Below are positions 18,029-26,739 of a stretch of DNA of 64,000 nt, piece by piece (position 1 is the first letter of the stretch; every line of letters starts with the position of its first letter). The notes under the pieces are model-generated. The model ran no database searches. It had not been told where the DNA came from and saw nothing but the letters and a program-made list of their open reading frames with translations. Source of the stretch: an uncultured Roseovarius sp. (lineage in GTDB: Bacteria > Pseudomonadota > Alphaproteobacteria > Rhodobacterales > Rhodobacteraceae). A program made the position numbers and the translations under genes. The stretch lies in contig NZ_CAMYMD010000067.1 in NCBI RefSeq assembly GCF_947259555.1, positions 23,219 through 87,218 on the forward strand, read 5' to 3'.

Positions 18029-20317
18029 ATGAACAAGGCAATTACCGATGACATCGTTTTCATGCCCCAGCCCTTCTCGGCGGGTTTGGGCCAATGGTCG
18101 AGCGGTGACGGAAGACCGAACTCTGACACCTATGAGAATGCTGCGAATGCTGCATTCGTGCCTGCGGATCAGGATTTTGGCGGTGCGCTGGAGTTGCAAA
18201 AAACCGAACCCGTTCAGCGTTTGCGCTACATGGGCGAAACACCGATCCTGCCGGGCTGCTATTTGCAGATCCGCGCACGGATCAAGGCGATCTCCGGCAA
18301 TCTGCCGAATGTGCGGATCGCGGCGTTCGCGGGTGGGGCAGGGGGAGAGCCTCTGCCTGGGGTCACAGTGACAGGCCCGCAAACCACGCTGACGACGTAT
18401 GGCGAGGTTCTGGAGGTGCAAGCAATCGTCGGCACCGGCACGCGGGTTGGCGTTGACATGCCTTGGGGGCGCGCGGCGATCTTTGGGCATTTCGGTCTAG
18501 ACCTCACCGGCCCGAGCGGTGGAGTCGTGCGGATTGATGACATCGTGATCGAGGATGTCAGCCGCTTTTTCCTGCGAGATGTGATCAGCACAGTGGACGT
18601 GCGCGACTTCGGCGCGATTGGCGATGGTGTCACGGATGACCATGGCGCATTCGAGGCGGCGGATACCGCCGCGCAGGGCCGCGAAATCATTGTGCCAGCC
18701 GGGTCGTACCGTCTCGGAGAAAGCACAACGATCCAGAATCGCATCCGCTTTGAGGGGACCGTCGTGATGCCCGATGCGGCGATTCTGGCCCTGACAAAGA
18801 ATTACGATCTGCCCAGCTATATCGACGCCTTTGGCGATAGCGAGCTGGCGTTCAAGAAAGCTTATCAGGCGCTCTTGAACAATCCCGGTCATGTCACGCT
18901 CGACATGGCAGGGCGCAAGGTGGCACTGCGCGAGCCTGTCGACATGGCTGCCACCGTTGGCAATCGAAGCACCTACAACCAGCGCCACGTCATTCAGAAC
19001 GGTCAGTTCTCGGTGTTTTCCGGCGCGGCCTGGGCAACAGACGTGGTGACCGCCCAGGCGAGCTATGATCCGGACAATGCCAAGCGGCTGACCAACGTCG
19101 CCAACGTTGCCAATATTCCGGTAGGATCATTGGTCGAGGGTAATGGCGTAGGGCGTGAAGTTTACGTGACTGCACGAAATGTCGGTGCGCAACGGCTCGA
19201 CATCAGCCAGCCTCTCTTTGACGCGGCCGGCACGCAGACATATACCTTCCGGCGGTTCAAATACATGCTCGACTTCAGTGGCTTCGAGGACGTCTCTAGG
19301 ATGGTGTTCTCCGAGGTTGATTTCCAATGTTCGGGCGATTGCAGCGGTGTCTTGCTTCCGCCTCAGGGCTCTGCAAACCATTTTCGCGATTGCTTTGTCA
19401 CTCGGCCACGGGATCGTGGTATCACGAGCCACGGCGAAGGTGATCAGGGCATGATGGTGGATCGCTGCCAATTCCTGTCCGATGAGGGGCCGCTCCTGTC
19501 GACTGAACGTGCCAGCATAGCACTCAATTCAAATGCCAACGACGTCAAGATACGCGATAACCGGGTGGTATTGTTTCGACATTTCGCGGTGCTTGCGGGA
19601 AGCAGCTCGATCATCTCCGGCAATCACGTGTTTCAGGGAGACAGTGCGGTGAATGGAGTGCGCGCGGCAGGATTTGTTCTGACACGTACAAATAACCGGG
19701 GCACGATCACCGGAAACTACATTGATAATTGTTTCATTGAATGGGCGAACGAGCATGACTCCGCTCCGGAATTTGCCAGCGAGTTCTCGTTCAGCGCTCT
19801 GAGCATCACGGACAACGTTTTTCTGGCCAGCGACATGGCACCATGGTTCACGTTCATCACTGTCAAACCGCATGGCGCGGGACATTTTCTAAACGGCATG
19901 ATCGTGACGGGCAATACCTTCCGGGCGATCGGTGAGATGGACCGGGTCGAGACAGTCGATACCAGCTTTGCCGATCTAAACTATGAAAATGTGCGCAATG
20001 TCACGTTTGCCGACAATAGCTTTCACAATATCGGCACGCCAGTGGCGAACCCATTGCTGATGCAGCACACAGAGGCAAGCGCGGACAACACCTGGATCGT
20101 TCGGCCCGCGCCGCGTTTGCCGTTTGGCGCTTGGGCACAGGTCGTGGAATCGGTTTTACCCTCAGGGCCCTTACGCGATGGTAATGATGCGGTGACGCAT
20201 GTCCTGCCCTATTTTCAGGCCAAACAGGGACCAGACAATGACCGGATCAACCTGCGTTGGCCTGTACCTGTTTCGGGTACGGTGGTCCTGCGGGTGCGGA
20301 TTGACGATCCGCTCTGA
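18029..20317 (+). CDS. Right-handed beta-helix protein with pectate-lyase-3/GH28-like domain
   Basis: A 762-residue protein. DVRDFGAIGDGVTDDHGAFEAA (about 190-212) is the hallmark start of the pectate_lyase_3 beta-helix, also found in phage tail spikes and polysaccharide-processing enzymes. The following 450 residues are rich in short beta-turn repeats with asparagines (NRVVLFRHF, ISGNHVFQG, ITGNYIDN, ITDNVFLA, VTGNTFRA), as expected for stacked rungs. The first 180 residues look like a separate beta-rich domain. There is no signal peptide. Catalytic residues cannot be identified, so enzyme activity is uncertain. It stands alone, flanked by the acpP terminator and a convergent gene. Confidence 0.75.
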   Translation: MNKAITDDIVFMPQPFSAGLGQWSSGDGRPNSDTYENAANAAFVPADQDFGGALELQKTEPVQRLRYMGETPILPGCYLQIRARIKAISGNLPNVRIAAFAGGAGGEPLPGVTVTGPQTTLTTYGEVLEVQAIVGTGTRVGVDMPWGRAAIFGHFGLDLTGPSGGVVRIDDIVIEDVSRFFLRDVISTVDVRDFGAIGDGVTDDHGAFEAADTAAQGREIIVPAGSYRLGESTTIQNRIRFEGTVVMPDAAILALTKNYDLPSYIDAFGDSELAFKKAYQALLNNPGHVTLDMAGRKVALREPVDMAATVGNRSTYNQRHVIQNGQFSVFSGAAWATDVVTAQASYDPDNAKRLTNVANVANIPVGSLVEGNGVGREVYVTARNVGAQRLDISQPLFDAAGTQTYTFRRFKYMLDFSGFEDVSRMVFSEVDFQCSGDCSGVLLPPQGSANHFRDCFVTRPRDRGITSHGEGDQGMMVDRCQFLSDEGPLLSTERASIALNSNANDVKIRDNRVVLFRHFAVLAGSSSIISGNHVFQGDSAVNGVRAAGFVLTRTNNRGTITGNYIDNCFIEWANEHDSAPEFASEFSFSALSITDNVFLASDMAPWFTFITVKPHGAGHFLNGMIVTGNTFRAIGEMDRVETVDTSFADLNYENVRNVTFADNSFHNIGTPVANPLLMQHTEASADNTWIVRPAPRLPFGAWAQVVESVLPSGPLRDGNDAVTHVLPYFQAKQGPDNDRINLRWPVPVSGTVVLRVRIDDPL

Positions 20318-20328
20318 GAGCTGCGCGT

Positions 20329-20988
20329 TCAGAACTTTCGCCAGATCCCTAACTTGAGCCCGCGTTTCCCACTGCCGCTAAGCGGCGCGATCAGGCCAAA
20401 CTCGAGATATGCGCCGGGTCTCATCCTGTAGACGAAAGAAGGTGCCAGCCGTGTATAGGGCCGCCCGTGTGCCGGGCGGCCCGTCTGGATTTGCAGGATG
20501 GTCTTGCTGCGTCGAGAGGTGCTGAGACCGATTGTCATATCGCTTTCGAGAGTATGGCCGCCACTTTTGAAAAGTACGAGCCGTCCATCGACTGCCGCCC
20601 ATCCGTGGCGGTCCCAGATCGTAAAGCCCTGTCCGACCGATAGACCGGGGCGCAGCGCGTTTTGGCCATCGACCTGACCCAGGCCGATTTCTACGGCGAG
20701 TTTGAGCGGGCGCTCCAGCTGCCCAAGTGGCCAGCGGGCAAAGGCAATTCCCTTTGTCATGCGCAATGTGTCACCCCCCAGATCAAGCCCGAGCGTCAGG
20801 CGATCCGTCGCGCCATATTCGGCATAGAGACCAATGAAATGGTTGTAAAAGCCGAAGTCATCCGGTTGGTCGATCTGGCCCGACACCGAGAGGAACCCCT
20901 GACCCTTCTCGCGCGGCCATGCCCCCGCACGCGCCTCCAGGACGAGCCAAGGTGACAAGATCACAAGGACAAGCAGGCATCTCAACAT
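20329..20988 (-). CDS. Exported beta-rich protein, probably outer-membrane beta-barrel
   Basis: A 219-residue protein that I cannot assign to a named family. The start at 20988 follows AGAGG and gives a clear signal peptide (MLRCLLVLVILSPWLVLEARA, cleavage after ARA). The mature part alternates hydrophobic and polar residues (LKLAVEIGLGQV, YLEFGLIAPLSG) and ends LGIWRKF, with an aromatic C-terminal residue, which is typical of an outer-membrane barrel. A longer open frame to 21123 has no translation signal. It is convergent with the beta-helix gene and divergent from the monooxygenase-fold gene. Confidence 0.65.
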   Translation of the reverse strand: MLRCLLVLVILSPWLVLEARAGAWPREKGQGFLSVSGQIDQPDDFGFYNHFIGLYAEYGATDRLTLGLDLGGDTLRMTKGIAFARWPLGQLERPLKLAVEIGLGQVDGQNALRPGLSVGQGFTIWDRHGWAAVDGRLVLFKSGGHTLESDMTIGLSTSRRSKTILQIQTGRPAHGRPYTRLAPSFVYRMRPGAYLEFGLIAPLSGSGKRGLKLGIWRKF

Positions 20989-21100
20989 GGTTACCTCTGC
21001 CTTAACACTCGTTAAAAAGAGTAAAGCGGTGGTTAAGAGCCCTCGGGAATTTACCGTGCATGGCCCGCGTGTTAGGCTTGTGGAGCAAAGGAGGCTTGTC

Positions 21101-21421
21101 ATGCCGCAAATCACCACAGACACGGCTCACCAGACCGTGATAACGACGTTCGAAGTGACCCCGGGAACTTGCGAGGACCTCCTCGATTTGCTGAACGCCG
21201 CTTACAGCGACTTCATCTCGCAACAGCCCGGCTTTATTTCCGCCAGCCTGCATGTCAATGACGCCCAGACCAGGATCGCCAATTATTCGAAGTGGCGTGC
21301 GCGCGAGGATTTTCAGGCGATGCTTCGGAGCAGCGAGATGCGGGAGCGGAACCGCGAGATCAATGAGTTGTGCAAGAGCTTTGAGCCCGTGATGTATGAC
21401 GTTGTGGCGAGCTTTGGATGA
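21101..21421 (+). CDS. Antibiotic biosynthesis monooxygenase (ABM) domain protein
   Basis: A 106-residue dimeric alpha-beta-barrel protein. The family features are VITTFEVTPGTCEDLLDLLN and the QPGFISASLHVN/ANYSKWRAREDFQAM segment with its conserved Trp. Members range from quinol monooxygenases to haem-degrading enzymes; the substrate is not visible. AAAGGAGG at 21088 fixes the ATG at 21101. It overlaps the next gene by four bases (ATGA). Confidence 0.8.
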   Translation: MPQITTDTAHQTVITTFEVTPGTCEDLLDLLNAAYSDFISQQPGFISASLHVNDAQTRIANYSKWRAREDFQAMLRSSEMRERNREINELCKSFEPVMYDVVASFG

Positions 21422-21705
21422 AAAAAGATATCGAGCAACCGGAAGATTTGACGCAGGAGGTGGCGGGGCTTCGACGCGAGTTGACCCGACTGAATGCACA
21501 CCGCTTCATCCGGGTTCACAATTCGATGCCGCGCATGCTGGCGTTCAACTTTGCGCGCGGGCTGGCCGTGGGTCTTGGCACGGTGATGGGGGCTACGGTG
21601 CTGTTGTCGGTCATGGTTTGGGCGCTTAGCCAGATCGAGTTTCTGCCGATCATTGGTGAATGGGCGGCGCAGATCGCACAACAGATGCAGACAGCGCAGG
21701 AGTGA
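21418..21705 (+). CDS. DUF5665 domain membrane protein
   Basis: A 95-residue protein with a charged, possibly coiled-coil N-terminus (about 1-35) and one or two hydrophobic segments (FNFARGLAVGLGTVMGATVLLSVMVWAL). The HRFIRVHNSMPRMLAFNFARGLAVG region matches the DUF5665 pattern of small inner-membrane proteins. It is translationally coupled to the ABM-domain gene; function unknown. Confidence 0.75.
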   Translation: MKKDIEQPEDLTQEVAGLRRELTRLNAHRFIRVHNSMPRMLAFNFARGLAVGLGTVMGATVLLSVMVWALSQIEFLPIIGEWAAQIAQQMQTAQE

Positions 21706-21782
21706 CGCGCCCGTGATCTGAATCAAGGCAGGGCGTCGAGCATCGCGTCAGTATTGGTGGACAAAATGCGAAAGGACATCCC

Positions 21783-22190
21783 ATGTACAAACACGTTCTG
21801 GTCCCGATTTCCTTCGATACGGACCGAGACGCAGCAGGCGCGCTGAGCGCGGCGCGTCTCTTGGCGGGCGACGCCGGTAAGATCAGCCTGCTGCATGTTA
21901 TCGAACACGTGCCTGATTATGCGATTTCCTATTTGCCACAGGGGTATCTGAAGGAGGCGCACAAAGCCGTTGAGGCCGAGCTGGCCGCCATGGCTGCGAC
22001 CTTGCCGAACGGCAGCTCGCATGTGATCGAAGGACATTCCGGGCGCACCATCCTTGACTGGGCAGAGGCGAACGGGCCCGATTGCATCGTGCTGGCCAGC
22101 CATCGTCCGGGCATGCAGGATCTGCTGCTCGGGTCGACTGCGGCCAAAGTCGTGCGACACGCAAATTGCGCGGTACATGTCATTCGGTGA
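21783..22190 (+). CDS. Universal stress protein, UspA family
   Basis: A 135-residue single-domain Usp. YKHVLVPISFD opens the fold and the C-terminal G-2x-G-9x-G motif for ATP binding is altered but visible as SHRPGMQDLLLGSTAAKVVRHANCAVHVIR. It should bind nucleotide and act in stress survival. It stands between small stress or membrane genes and probably has its own promoter in the 77-base gap upstream. Confidence 0.9.
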   Translation: MYKHVLVPISFDTDRDAAGALSAARLLAGDAGKISLLHVIEHVPDYAISYLPQGYLKEAHKAVEAELAAMAATLPNGSSHVIEGHSGRTILDWAEANGPDCIVLASHRPGMQDLLLGSTAAKVVRHANCAVHVIR

Positions 22191-22259
22191 TTGGCAAGTG
22201 TTGCGGATCGGGCAGGCACTCCCCACATCCCTTGAAAGGTGAACAAAAGGAGAGTGCCT

Positions 22260-22502
22260 ATGCAATGCCCAATCGATGGTGCCCAACTCGTTCTGGCGGA
22301 GCGTGCGGGGGTCGAGATTGACTACTGCCCTCAATGCCGTGGCGTTTGGCTGGACCGGGGCGAGCTGGACAAGATCATTGACCGCTCTGCCGGGGCAGTC
22401 GGCGGACCGGCGCCCGATCCCGACGACCGGGGCCATGACGGGCGCGGACAAAAGCCCCGCAAGAAGCGTGGCGGGTTTCTAGAGGAATTGTTCGATTTCT
22501 GA
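22260..22502 (+). CDS. TFIIB-type zinc-ribbon protein
   Basis: An 80-residue protein with a zinc ribbon CPIDG-(17)-YCPQCRGVWLDRGEL, the zf-TFIIB pattern found in many small bacterial proteins. The second half is charged and basic (GRGQKPRKKRGGF). AAAAGGAGAG sits before the ATG. Function unknown; nucleic-acid or protein binding is possible. Confidence 0.85.
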   Translation: MQCPIDGAQLVLAERAGVEIDYCPQCRGVWLDRGELDKIIDRSAGAVGGPAPDPDDRGHDGRGQKPRKKRGGFLEELFDF

Positions 22503-22546
22503 GCTAAAGGCTTGATCGCGGCGCATGTCGGGGCTAGGGGCCGCAC

Positions 22547-22891
22547 ATGGCCTATTTGCTGACCGCTCTGATTGCTGCGCTGATTGCCCTGCTGACCCTC
22601 ACTCCGCAAATGCCGGGGCCGCCGGGCTTTCCTGGGGTCGACAAATTGGCGCATTCAGTGGCGTTTTTGCTGCTGGTATTTCCGATATCGGTCACGCGCC
22701 CGCGCAAATGGCGCATCGTCGGTCTATGGGCGATGTGCTATGGCGCGCTGATCGAGATCGTGCAACCGCATGTCGGGCGCAGCGCTGAGTGGGCGGACCT
22801 GCTTGCCGATGGCGTGGGGGTGGCGATTGGGATTGCTCTGGCACTGGCTGCACGCAGGCTTGTTTGGACGTCCGGGGATGTGATGCGTTGA
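22547..22891 (+). CDS. VanZ-like family membrane protein
   Basis: A 114-residue protein with three or four hydrophobic segments. The VanZ-like signature is visible as DKLAHSVAFLLLVF and YGALIEIVQPHVGRSAEWADLLADGVGVAIG. The biochemical role of this group is unknown; the name comes from teicoplanin-resistance VanZ but does not imply resistance. It lies 44 bases after the zinc-ribbon gene and is convergent with thyX. Confidence 0.82.
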   Translation: MAYLLTALIAALIALLTLTPQMPGPPGFPGVDKLAHSVAFLLLVFPISVTRPRKWRIVGLWAMCYGALIEIVQPHVGRSAEWADLLADGVGVAIGIALALAARRLVWTSGDVMR

Positions 22892-23007
22892 CCGCGGTCA
22901 GCTCGTATGCCAAGTCCGTTTCGGAATGCAAAGGGCTTGCCGTTGCAGAAGGCTCTGCACCAGCGGCATGAAGCCATCGTTCCTATTCCAAGCGGAAACG
23001 AACCAAG

Positions 23008-23041
23008 GCGCGGCGCCGCAATCACTCGATTTGCGCCGCGC
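23008..23041. other. GC-rich hairpin between convergent VanZ-like and thyX genes
   Basis: GCGCGGCGC (23008-23016) pairs with GCGCCGCGC (23033-23041). It has no T-tract on either side, so it may be a Rho-independent-like or mRNA-stabilising structure only. The rest of the 163-base gap shows nothing recognisable. Confidence 0.35.
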
Positions 23042-23054
23042 AGCAAGCGTTCAG

Positions 23055-23960
23055 TTATCCAATCACCCCCTGAAATTCACGCCATTCCCCCTTGGACATG
23101 CCGGAGGTATCCTGCGTGACCTCTTCGCCTTTTAGCATCCGTCGCACGCATTCGAGCGCCGTTGCCGAGAGCGTCGCGCCGCCCATCCGGTAATCCTCGA
23201 ACGCCTTATAGGCATAGGGCACCCAATCGGCGACAAGACGGCAGATTTCGTCGGCATAGACCCGGATTTCATATTGAGCGTGGGCGTCGGCGCGCAGGCG
23301 CAGGAAATGCAGAAGATTGTGCAGATCGACCTTCCAATACCATTGCGTATAGATATTGGCGGGCAGATTCATCCGTGCCAGCTCGCGCGCGAGCCCTTGC
23401 TGGCCGTCCTGTCCGATCATCTCTTCGTAGTGGTCATAGCAGCGCATCGCATCTTCGGTCAGGATGCGCAGCACACGCTGCGCCTCGTCGCCCTCAAGCG
23501 CCGCACCGCGCCCCTGATTGTTGGTTGTCGATTGCGCCGCGAGCGCATCGGGGGCCGGGATGTAGAACTCGCGGTCCAGGATCGAATAGCGCGCCGAGTA
23601 TTCGTTTACATTGGCGGTGCGGTGCCGGATCCACTGGCGCGCGACGAAGACGGGCAGTTTGACATGGAGCTTGATTTCGCACATCTCGAAGGGTGTCGAA
23701 TGCCAGTGACGCATCAGGTAGCGGATCAGCCCCTCGTCGTTCTGTACATGTTTAGTGCCGGCACCATAACTCACCCGCGCCGCCTGAACGATAGCGGCAT
23801 CGTCGCCCATGTAATCTATTACCCGGACAAATCCGTGATCGAGCACGGGGTGGGCCGTGTAGAGATGCGCCTCCATCCCGGCTGATGTCGTACGCCGGGT
23901 TTCATGCGTTTGGCCGCGTTGCGCGTCAATTTCGGCCTGTTGTTCGGGGCTGAGGGGCAT
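23055..23960 (-). CDS. thyX: FAD-dependent thymidylate synthase
   Basis: Makes dTMP from dUMP with FAD and NADPH. The ThyX signature RHRxxSxxxxSxR appears as [15 protein letters not shown], and [26 protein letters not shown] is the flavin/dUMP region. The ATG at 23960 gives a 301-residue protein and is preceded by AAAGG at good distance; the frame is open further upstream but without signals. Two CACTATA repeats sit just upstream (23977 and 23997), the second within a good NrdR-box match. It is divergent from the surface lipoprotein operon. Confidence 0.96.
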   Translation of the reverse strand: MPLSPEQQAEIDAQRGQTHETRRTTSAGMEAHLYTAHPVLDHGFVRVIDYMGDDAAIVQAARVSYGAGTKHVQNDEGLIRYLMRHWHSTPFEMCEIKLHVKLPVFVARQWIRHRTANVNEYSARYSILDREFYIPAPDALAAQSTTNNQGRGAALEGDEAQRVLRILTEDAMRCYDHYEEMIGQDGQQGLARELARMNLPANIYTQWYWKVDLHNLLHFLRLRADAHAQYEIRVYADEICRLVADWVPYAYKAFEDYRMGGATLSATALECVRRMLKGEEVTQDTSGMSKGEWREFQGVIG

Positions 23961-23975
23961 AGCGGAGCCTTTCAT

Positions 23976-24011
23976 CACTATAGCGAGTCGCAGTCCACTA
24001 TATCTTGGGGA
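23976..24011 (-). promoter_or_regulatory. Candidate NrdR-box pair upstream of thyX
   Basis: CCACTATATCTTGGGG (23996-24011) matches 13 of 16 positions of the NrdR box as I recall it (ACACTATATCTTGTGT). A weaker copy begins at 23976 (TCACTATAGCGAGTCG), 20 bases away, about two helical turns. Both lie 16-51 bases before the thyX start, over the expected promoter. Confidence 0.45.
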
Positions 24012-24120
24012 TGCCCCCTGAGGAAAGCCGATAGAGAGTATGTGCGAGAGCGCCACAGAGTGTATTTTTCTACAACCGCTGCCTGCATCGGTGATTGACT
24101 TTTGAAGGCTAAAGCGGGAA

Positions 24121-24140
24121 GTTTCTGAAAAACAAGAAAC
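24121..24140. promoter_or_regulatory. Inverted repeat GTTTCT-N8-AGAAAC upstream of the lipoprotein/Slam operon
   Basis: A perfect six-base inverted repeat (GTTTCT, eight A-rich bases, AGAAAC) sits 28 bases before the lipoprotein start. It could be the operator of a dimeric repressor; the regulator is not identified. A weak TTGACT lies about 20 bases upstream. Confidence 0.45.
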
Positions 24141-24167
24141 AAATGACATATTGAGGGCAGTCTCATC

Positions 24168-25289
24168 ATGAAACAAATCGTGGCAGGCCTTATGGCCGCT
24201 GCCCTTTTGGGCGGCTGTGGAGGCGGATCAAATCCGTTCGAGAGATCGGCGACCGAAGACGAGAGCGCAACCGACGGTGGCACCACCGATGACGGGACCA
24301 CGGACGGCGGGACGACCGATGACGGGAGCACAGACGGCGAAACCAACACCGATGGTGACAGTTCGCCCACGGTCAACACAGAAGTTGCGGTGCCCGAAGA
24401 ACTGGCCGGTAACGTGCGCAGTGTCAGCTTTGACGCAGCGACTCAGACATTGGTCGTCGAAGCGCTGAACCTCGATGATGTGCCTGTAAGGGCAGTCTAC
24501 CGGCGTCGTCCGGGGCTGGACAGGAATGGCTATGTTGGGTTCAGCGTACAGAATGACCCGCTTGACCGGCATTTCACCGCCTTCGCCAAGGAATCGTCCA
24601 ACAGCAATTCCGTGCGCGCCGCGGTGGTCGGAAGCGGCGGACCTCGCAATATCGGGTTCCGTGGCGGGTTTTTCGAGCGCGACGGTGATTACACGCCGCC
24701 TGAGGTCAGCGAAACGACAGGTCTTGTCAGCTATGCGGGGCGCTATGTCGGGATCAGCAATATCGGCGTCACGAACGGGTCGGATCTGGCGGAGATCCCG
24801 GTCGATCTGTTGACCAGCGAAGCGTTCCCCGAAGAGTTGCGTCCGACACAGGCGGTTTCAGTGGATGGCAAGGTGTTCATCAACGCCGATTTCGCGGATA
24901 ACAGTGTCGAGGGTAATGTCTTTGACCGCCGTTTGGTGGAGACAAACACCCGGCTTCCGTCGGTCGTTCTCGTGACCTCGCCGATTGCTGGAAATGGCAC
25001 TTTCAACGGTGACGTTGAAATTGATAGCCGAGAAGACCTTAACGAGGACGGGATAGCGGATGGTTCGCGTACGGTCCTGGGGTCATATGGCGGCGTGTTC
25101 GGCGGGCCGAATGCCGACGCCGTGGCTGGTATTATCAATCTTGACGATCTCGGTGGCGGGCCAGAGCTTGAAGATCTGGGTCTGAACGGCGAGCTGCTGG
25201 AGACCGGCATATTCGTTCTCGATCAATGTGGGCAGACCGTAGATGCCGAGCTTTGCAACCTTGTCAATCCTGACGTTGCCTCGCCCTGA
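24168..25289 (+). CDS. Putative Slam-dependent surface lipoprotein with TbpB-like C-terminal barrel
   Basis: A 373-residue predicted lipoprotein. The signal peptide ends in the lipobox LLGGC with Cys17 as the lipidated residue. A low-complexity linker of T, D and G (about 27-66; a 10-residue repeat such as [10 protein letters not shown]) would hold the domain away from the membrane. The C-terminal part ends with [17 protein letters not shown], close to the G-x-F-x-GP-x-A-x-E-x-x-G pattern of the TbpB/HphA-type eight-stranded barrel. The next gene, overlapping by 47 bases, encodes a Slam-like translocator, which strongly suggests this is its cargo. Ligand (haem, iron carrier or other) is not known. 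Confidence 0.72.
   Translation: MKQIVAGLMAAALLGGCGGGSNPFERSATEDESATDGGTTDDGTTDGGTTDDGSTDGETNTDGDSSPTVNTEVAVPEELAGNVRSVSFDAATQTLVVEALNLDDVPVRAVYRRRPGLDRNGYVGFSVQNDPLDRHFTAFAKESSNSNSVRAAVVGSGGPRNIGFRGGFFERDGDYTPPEVSETTGLVSYAGRYVGISNIGVTNGSDLAEIPVDLLTSEAFPEELRPTQAVSVDGKVFINADFADNSVEGNVFDRRLVETNTRLPSVVLVTSPIAGNGTFNGDVEIDSREDLNEDGIADGSRTVLGSYGGVFGGPNADAVAGIINLDDLGGGPELEDLGLNGELLETGIFVLDQCGQTVDAELCNLVNPDVASP
24270..24338 (+). repeat. 30-base tandem repeat in the lipoprotein linker
   Basis: About 2.3 copies of a 30-base unit encode [20 protein letters not shown] and TDG. Such in-frame repeats can change copy number by slippage and so alter linker length. Confidence 0.7.
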
Positions 25290-26646
25290 GCGGGCCTTTT
25301 TCGGGGCGGCTCTGGTCGCCTTGATGGCGGGCGGATCGGCTTTGTCCGAGTCCGCCCGGCTGTCTCTTGCGCAAGCGGATGCGTTGGCAGCGCAGGCCTT
25401 GGCTGCGGGCGAGTCGCGTTTGGCCTACGATCTCAGCAAGGGGCTCTTGGAGGCCGGCAAGGACAATCCGCGCGCCCATTACTATCAGGCGCTTGCATTG
25501 GCGCAGGCGCGTGCGTTTGGTCCGGCCGAAAGGAAGGCGGCGCTCGCCTATTGGCATTCAAACACCGAAGAGCAGCGCTATCAGGCCGCCAATCTCGCGG
25601 CACAGCTGAGCTTTGCCGACGAACGACTGACAGGGTCGCAGTTCTGGCTGCGGCGAGCGGTCGATCATGCGCCCGATGAGGTTGCACGCGCGCGGACTGT
25701 CAGTGCGTTCCAGAATGTACGCGCGCGCAACCCCTTGCGCTTTGATTTGCGCGTGTCGACCGCACCCTCGGACAACGTGAATAATGGCTCAAACAGCCCA
25801 CTGAATGTGATTGACGGCGTGCCAGTGGTCGGCAATCTCAGCCCATCGGCACGAGCGCTCTCTGGCGTGATCACCAAGGCGCATGGCTCGCTGTCTTACA
25901 GGATCGCGCAGAGCGAGGGGCGTGAAACCCGCCTGCGCGGTCGGGTCACGGCACGACGGGTGGACATCTCCGACCGCGTGGTCGGTCTAAGCGGGGACGA
26001 CCTGTCGTCGACGCTCGTAGAGCTGGGAGTGACCCAATATTTACGCGGCTCGCGTGAAACCGTGACGTGGAAATTCGATCTCGATGGTGGTCGCGTCTGG
26101 TACGGCGGCGATCCCCTCTATGATTTCGCGCGCCTTGGCGTTGCCCGGTATCAGCGCCTGGACGAGCGATTTCTGCTCAGTTTTGGCGGCTCTCTGGAGG
26201 AGCAGCAGGACGAGGCCGCGCGCGGCGCGGACAGTACCATTTCCGGAGCCTTTGCAGGGATCGGGATGAGCCTTGAGGGGGGCGGGCGTGTCGGGTTTCG
26301 GCTGCAATATCGAGATGCTGACAGCAGCGGTGTCAACCGCACGTCAGACCAATGGACCGGCATTGCAACCTATGCCCTCGGTCGCGAGCTCGGGCCGGCG
26401 AGCCTGGAGTTTTCCCTTGGGGTCAGCCGGCTGGATTACGGGCGCTATCAGGTGGGGTTCATCAACGTGCCCGGGGGGCGCGATGACGAGTCGGTGTTCG
26501 GTGGTGTGACGGCCACGTTCAACGACTGGGGTTACATGGGCTTTGTGCCCACGCTCACCGTGACGAGCGAGCGCAGCCGGTCCAATATCAGCCGGTTCGA
26601 TGTTGAAGAGACGTCAGTCAGCCTCGGAATTCGTTCCGAATTCTGA
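25243..26646 (+). CDS. Slam-type surface lipoprotein assembly modifier (DUF560 barrel)
   Basis: A 467-residue outer-membrane protein expected to move its lipoprotein partner to the cell surface. An N-terminal signal (AFFGAALVALMAGGSALS) is followed by a TPR-like periplasmic domain (about 40-165; LAQADALAAQALAAGESRLAYDLSKGLLEAG) and a C-terminal barrel of about 290 residues. The barrel begins NPLRFDLRVSTAPSDNVNNGS, which matches the Slam signature with its NxN motif, and ends in SLGIRSEF with a terminal Phe. The start at 25243 overlaps the lipoprotein by 47 bases; TTG codons at 25261 and 25276 are alternatives that would suit the signal peptide. Together the two genes resemble a minimal type XI secretion system. 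Confidence 0.75.
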   Translation: MPSFATLSILTLPRPERAFFGAALVALMAGGSALSESARLSLAQADALAAQALAAGESRLAYDLSKGLLEAGKDNPRAHYYQALALAQARAFGPAERKAALAYWHSNTEEQRYQAANLAAQLSFADERLTGSQFWLRRAVDHAPDEVARARTVSAFQNVRARNPLRFDLRVSTAPSDNVNNGSNSPLNVIDGVPVVGNLSPSARALSGVITKAHGSLSYRIAQSEGRETRLRGRVTARRVDISDRVVGLSGDDLSSTLVELGVTQYLRGSRETVTWKFDLDGGRVWYGGDPLYDFARLGVARYQRLDERFLLSFGGSLEEQQDEAARGADSTISGAFAGIGMSLEGGGRVGFRLQYRDADSSGVNRTSDQWTGIATYALGRELGPASLEFSLGVSRLDYGRYQVGFINVPGGRDDESVFGGVTATFNDWGYMGFVPTLTVTSERSRSNISRFDVEETSVSLGIRSEF

Positions 26647-26739
26647 GACGGGCAGGGTGGTTTGCTCTGGTTTTTGCCTCGACACTCGCGCGAGTGCCTC
26701 TATCCTCAGGACAAATGCAACGACGGAGGAATGCAAGTG

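Noticed and set aside
21002-21015. TTAACACTCGTTAA as a possible CtrA site
   Set aside because: Spacing is N6 rather than N7, and the flanking genes give no support.
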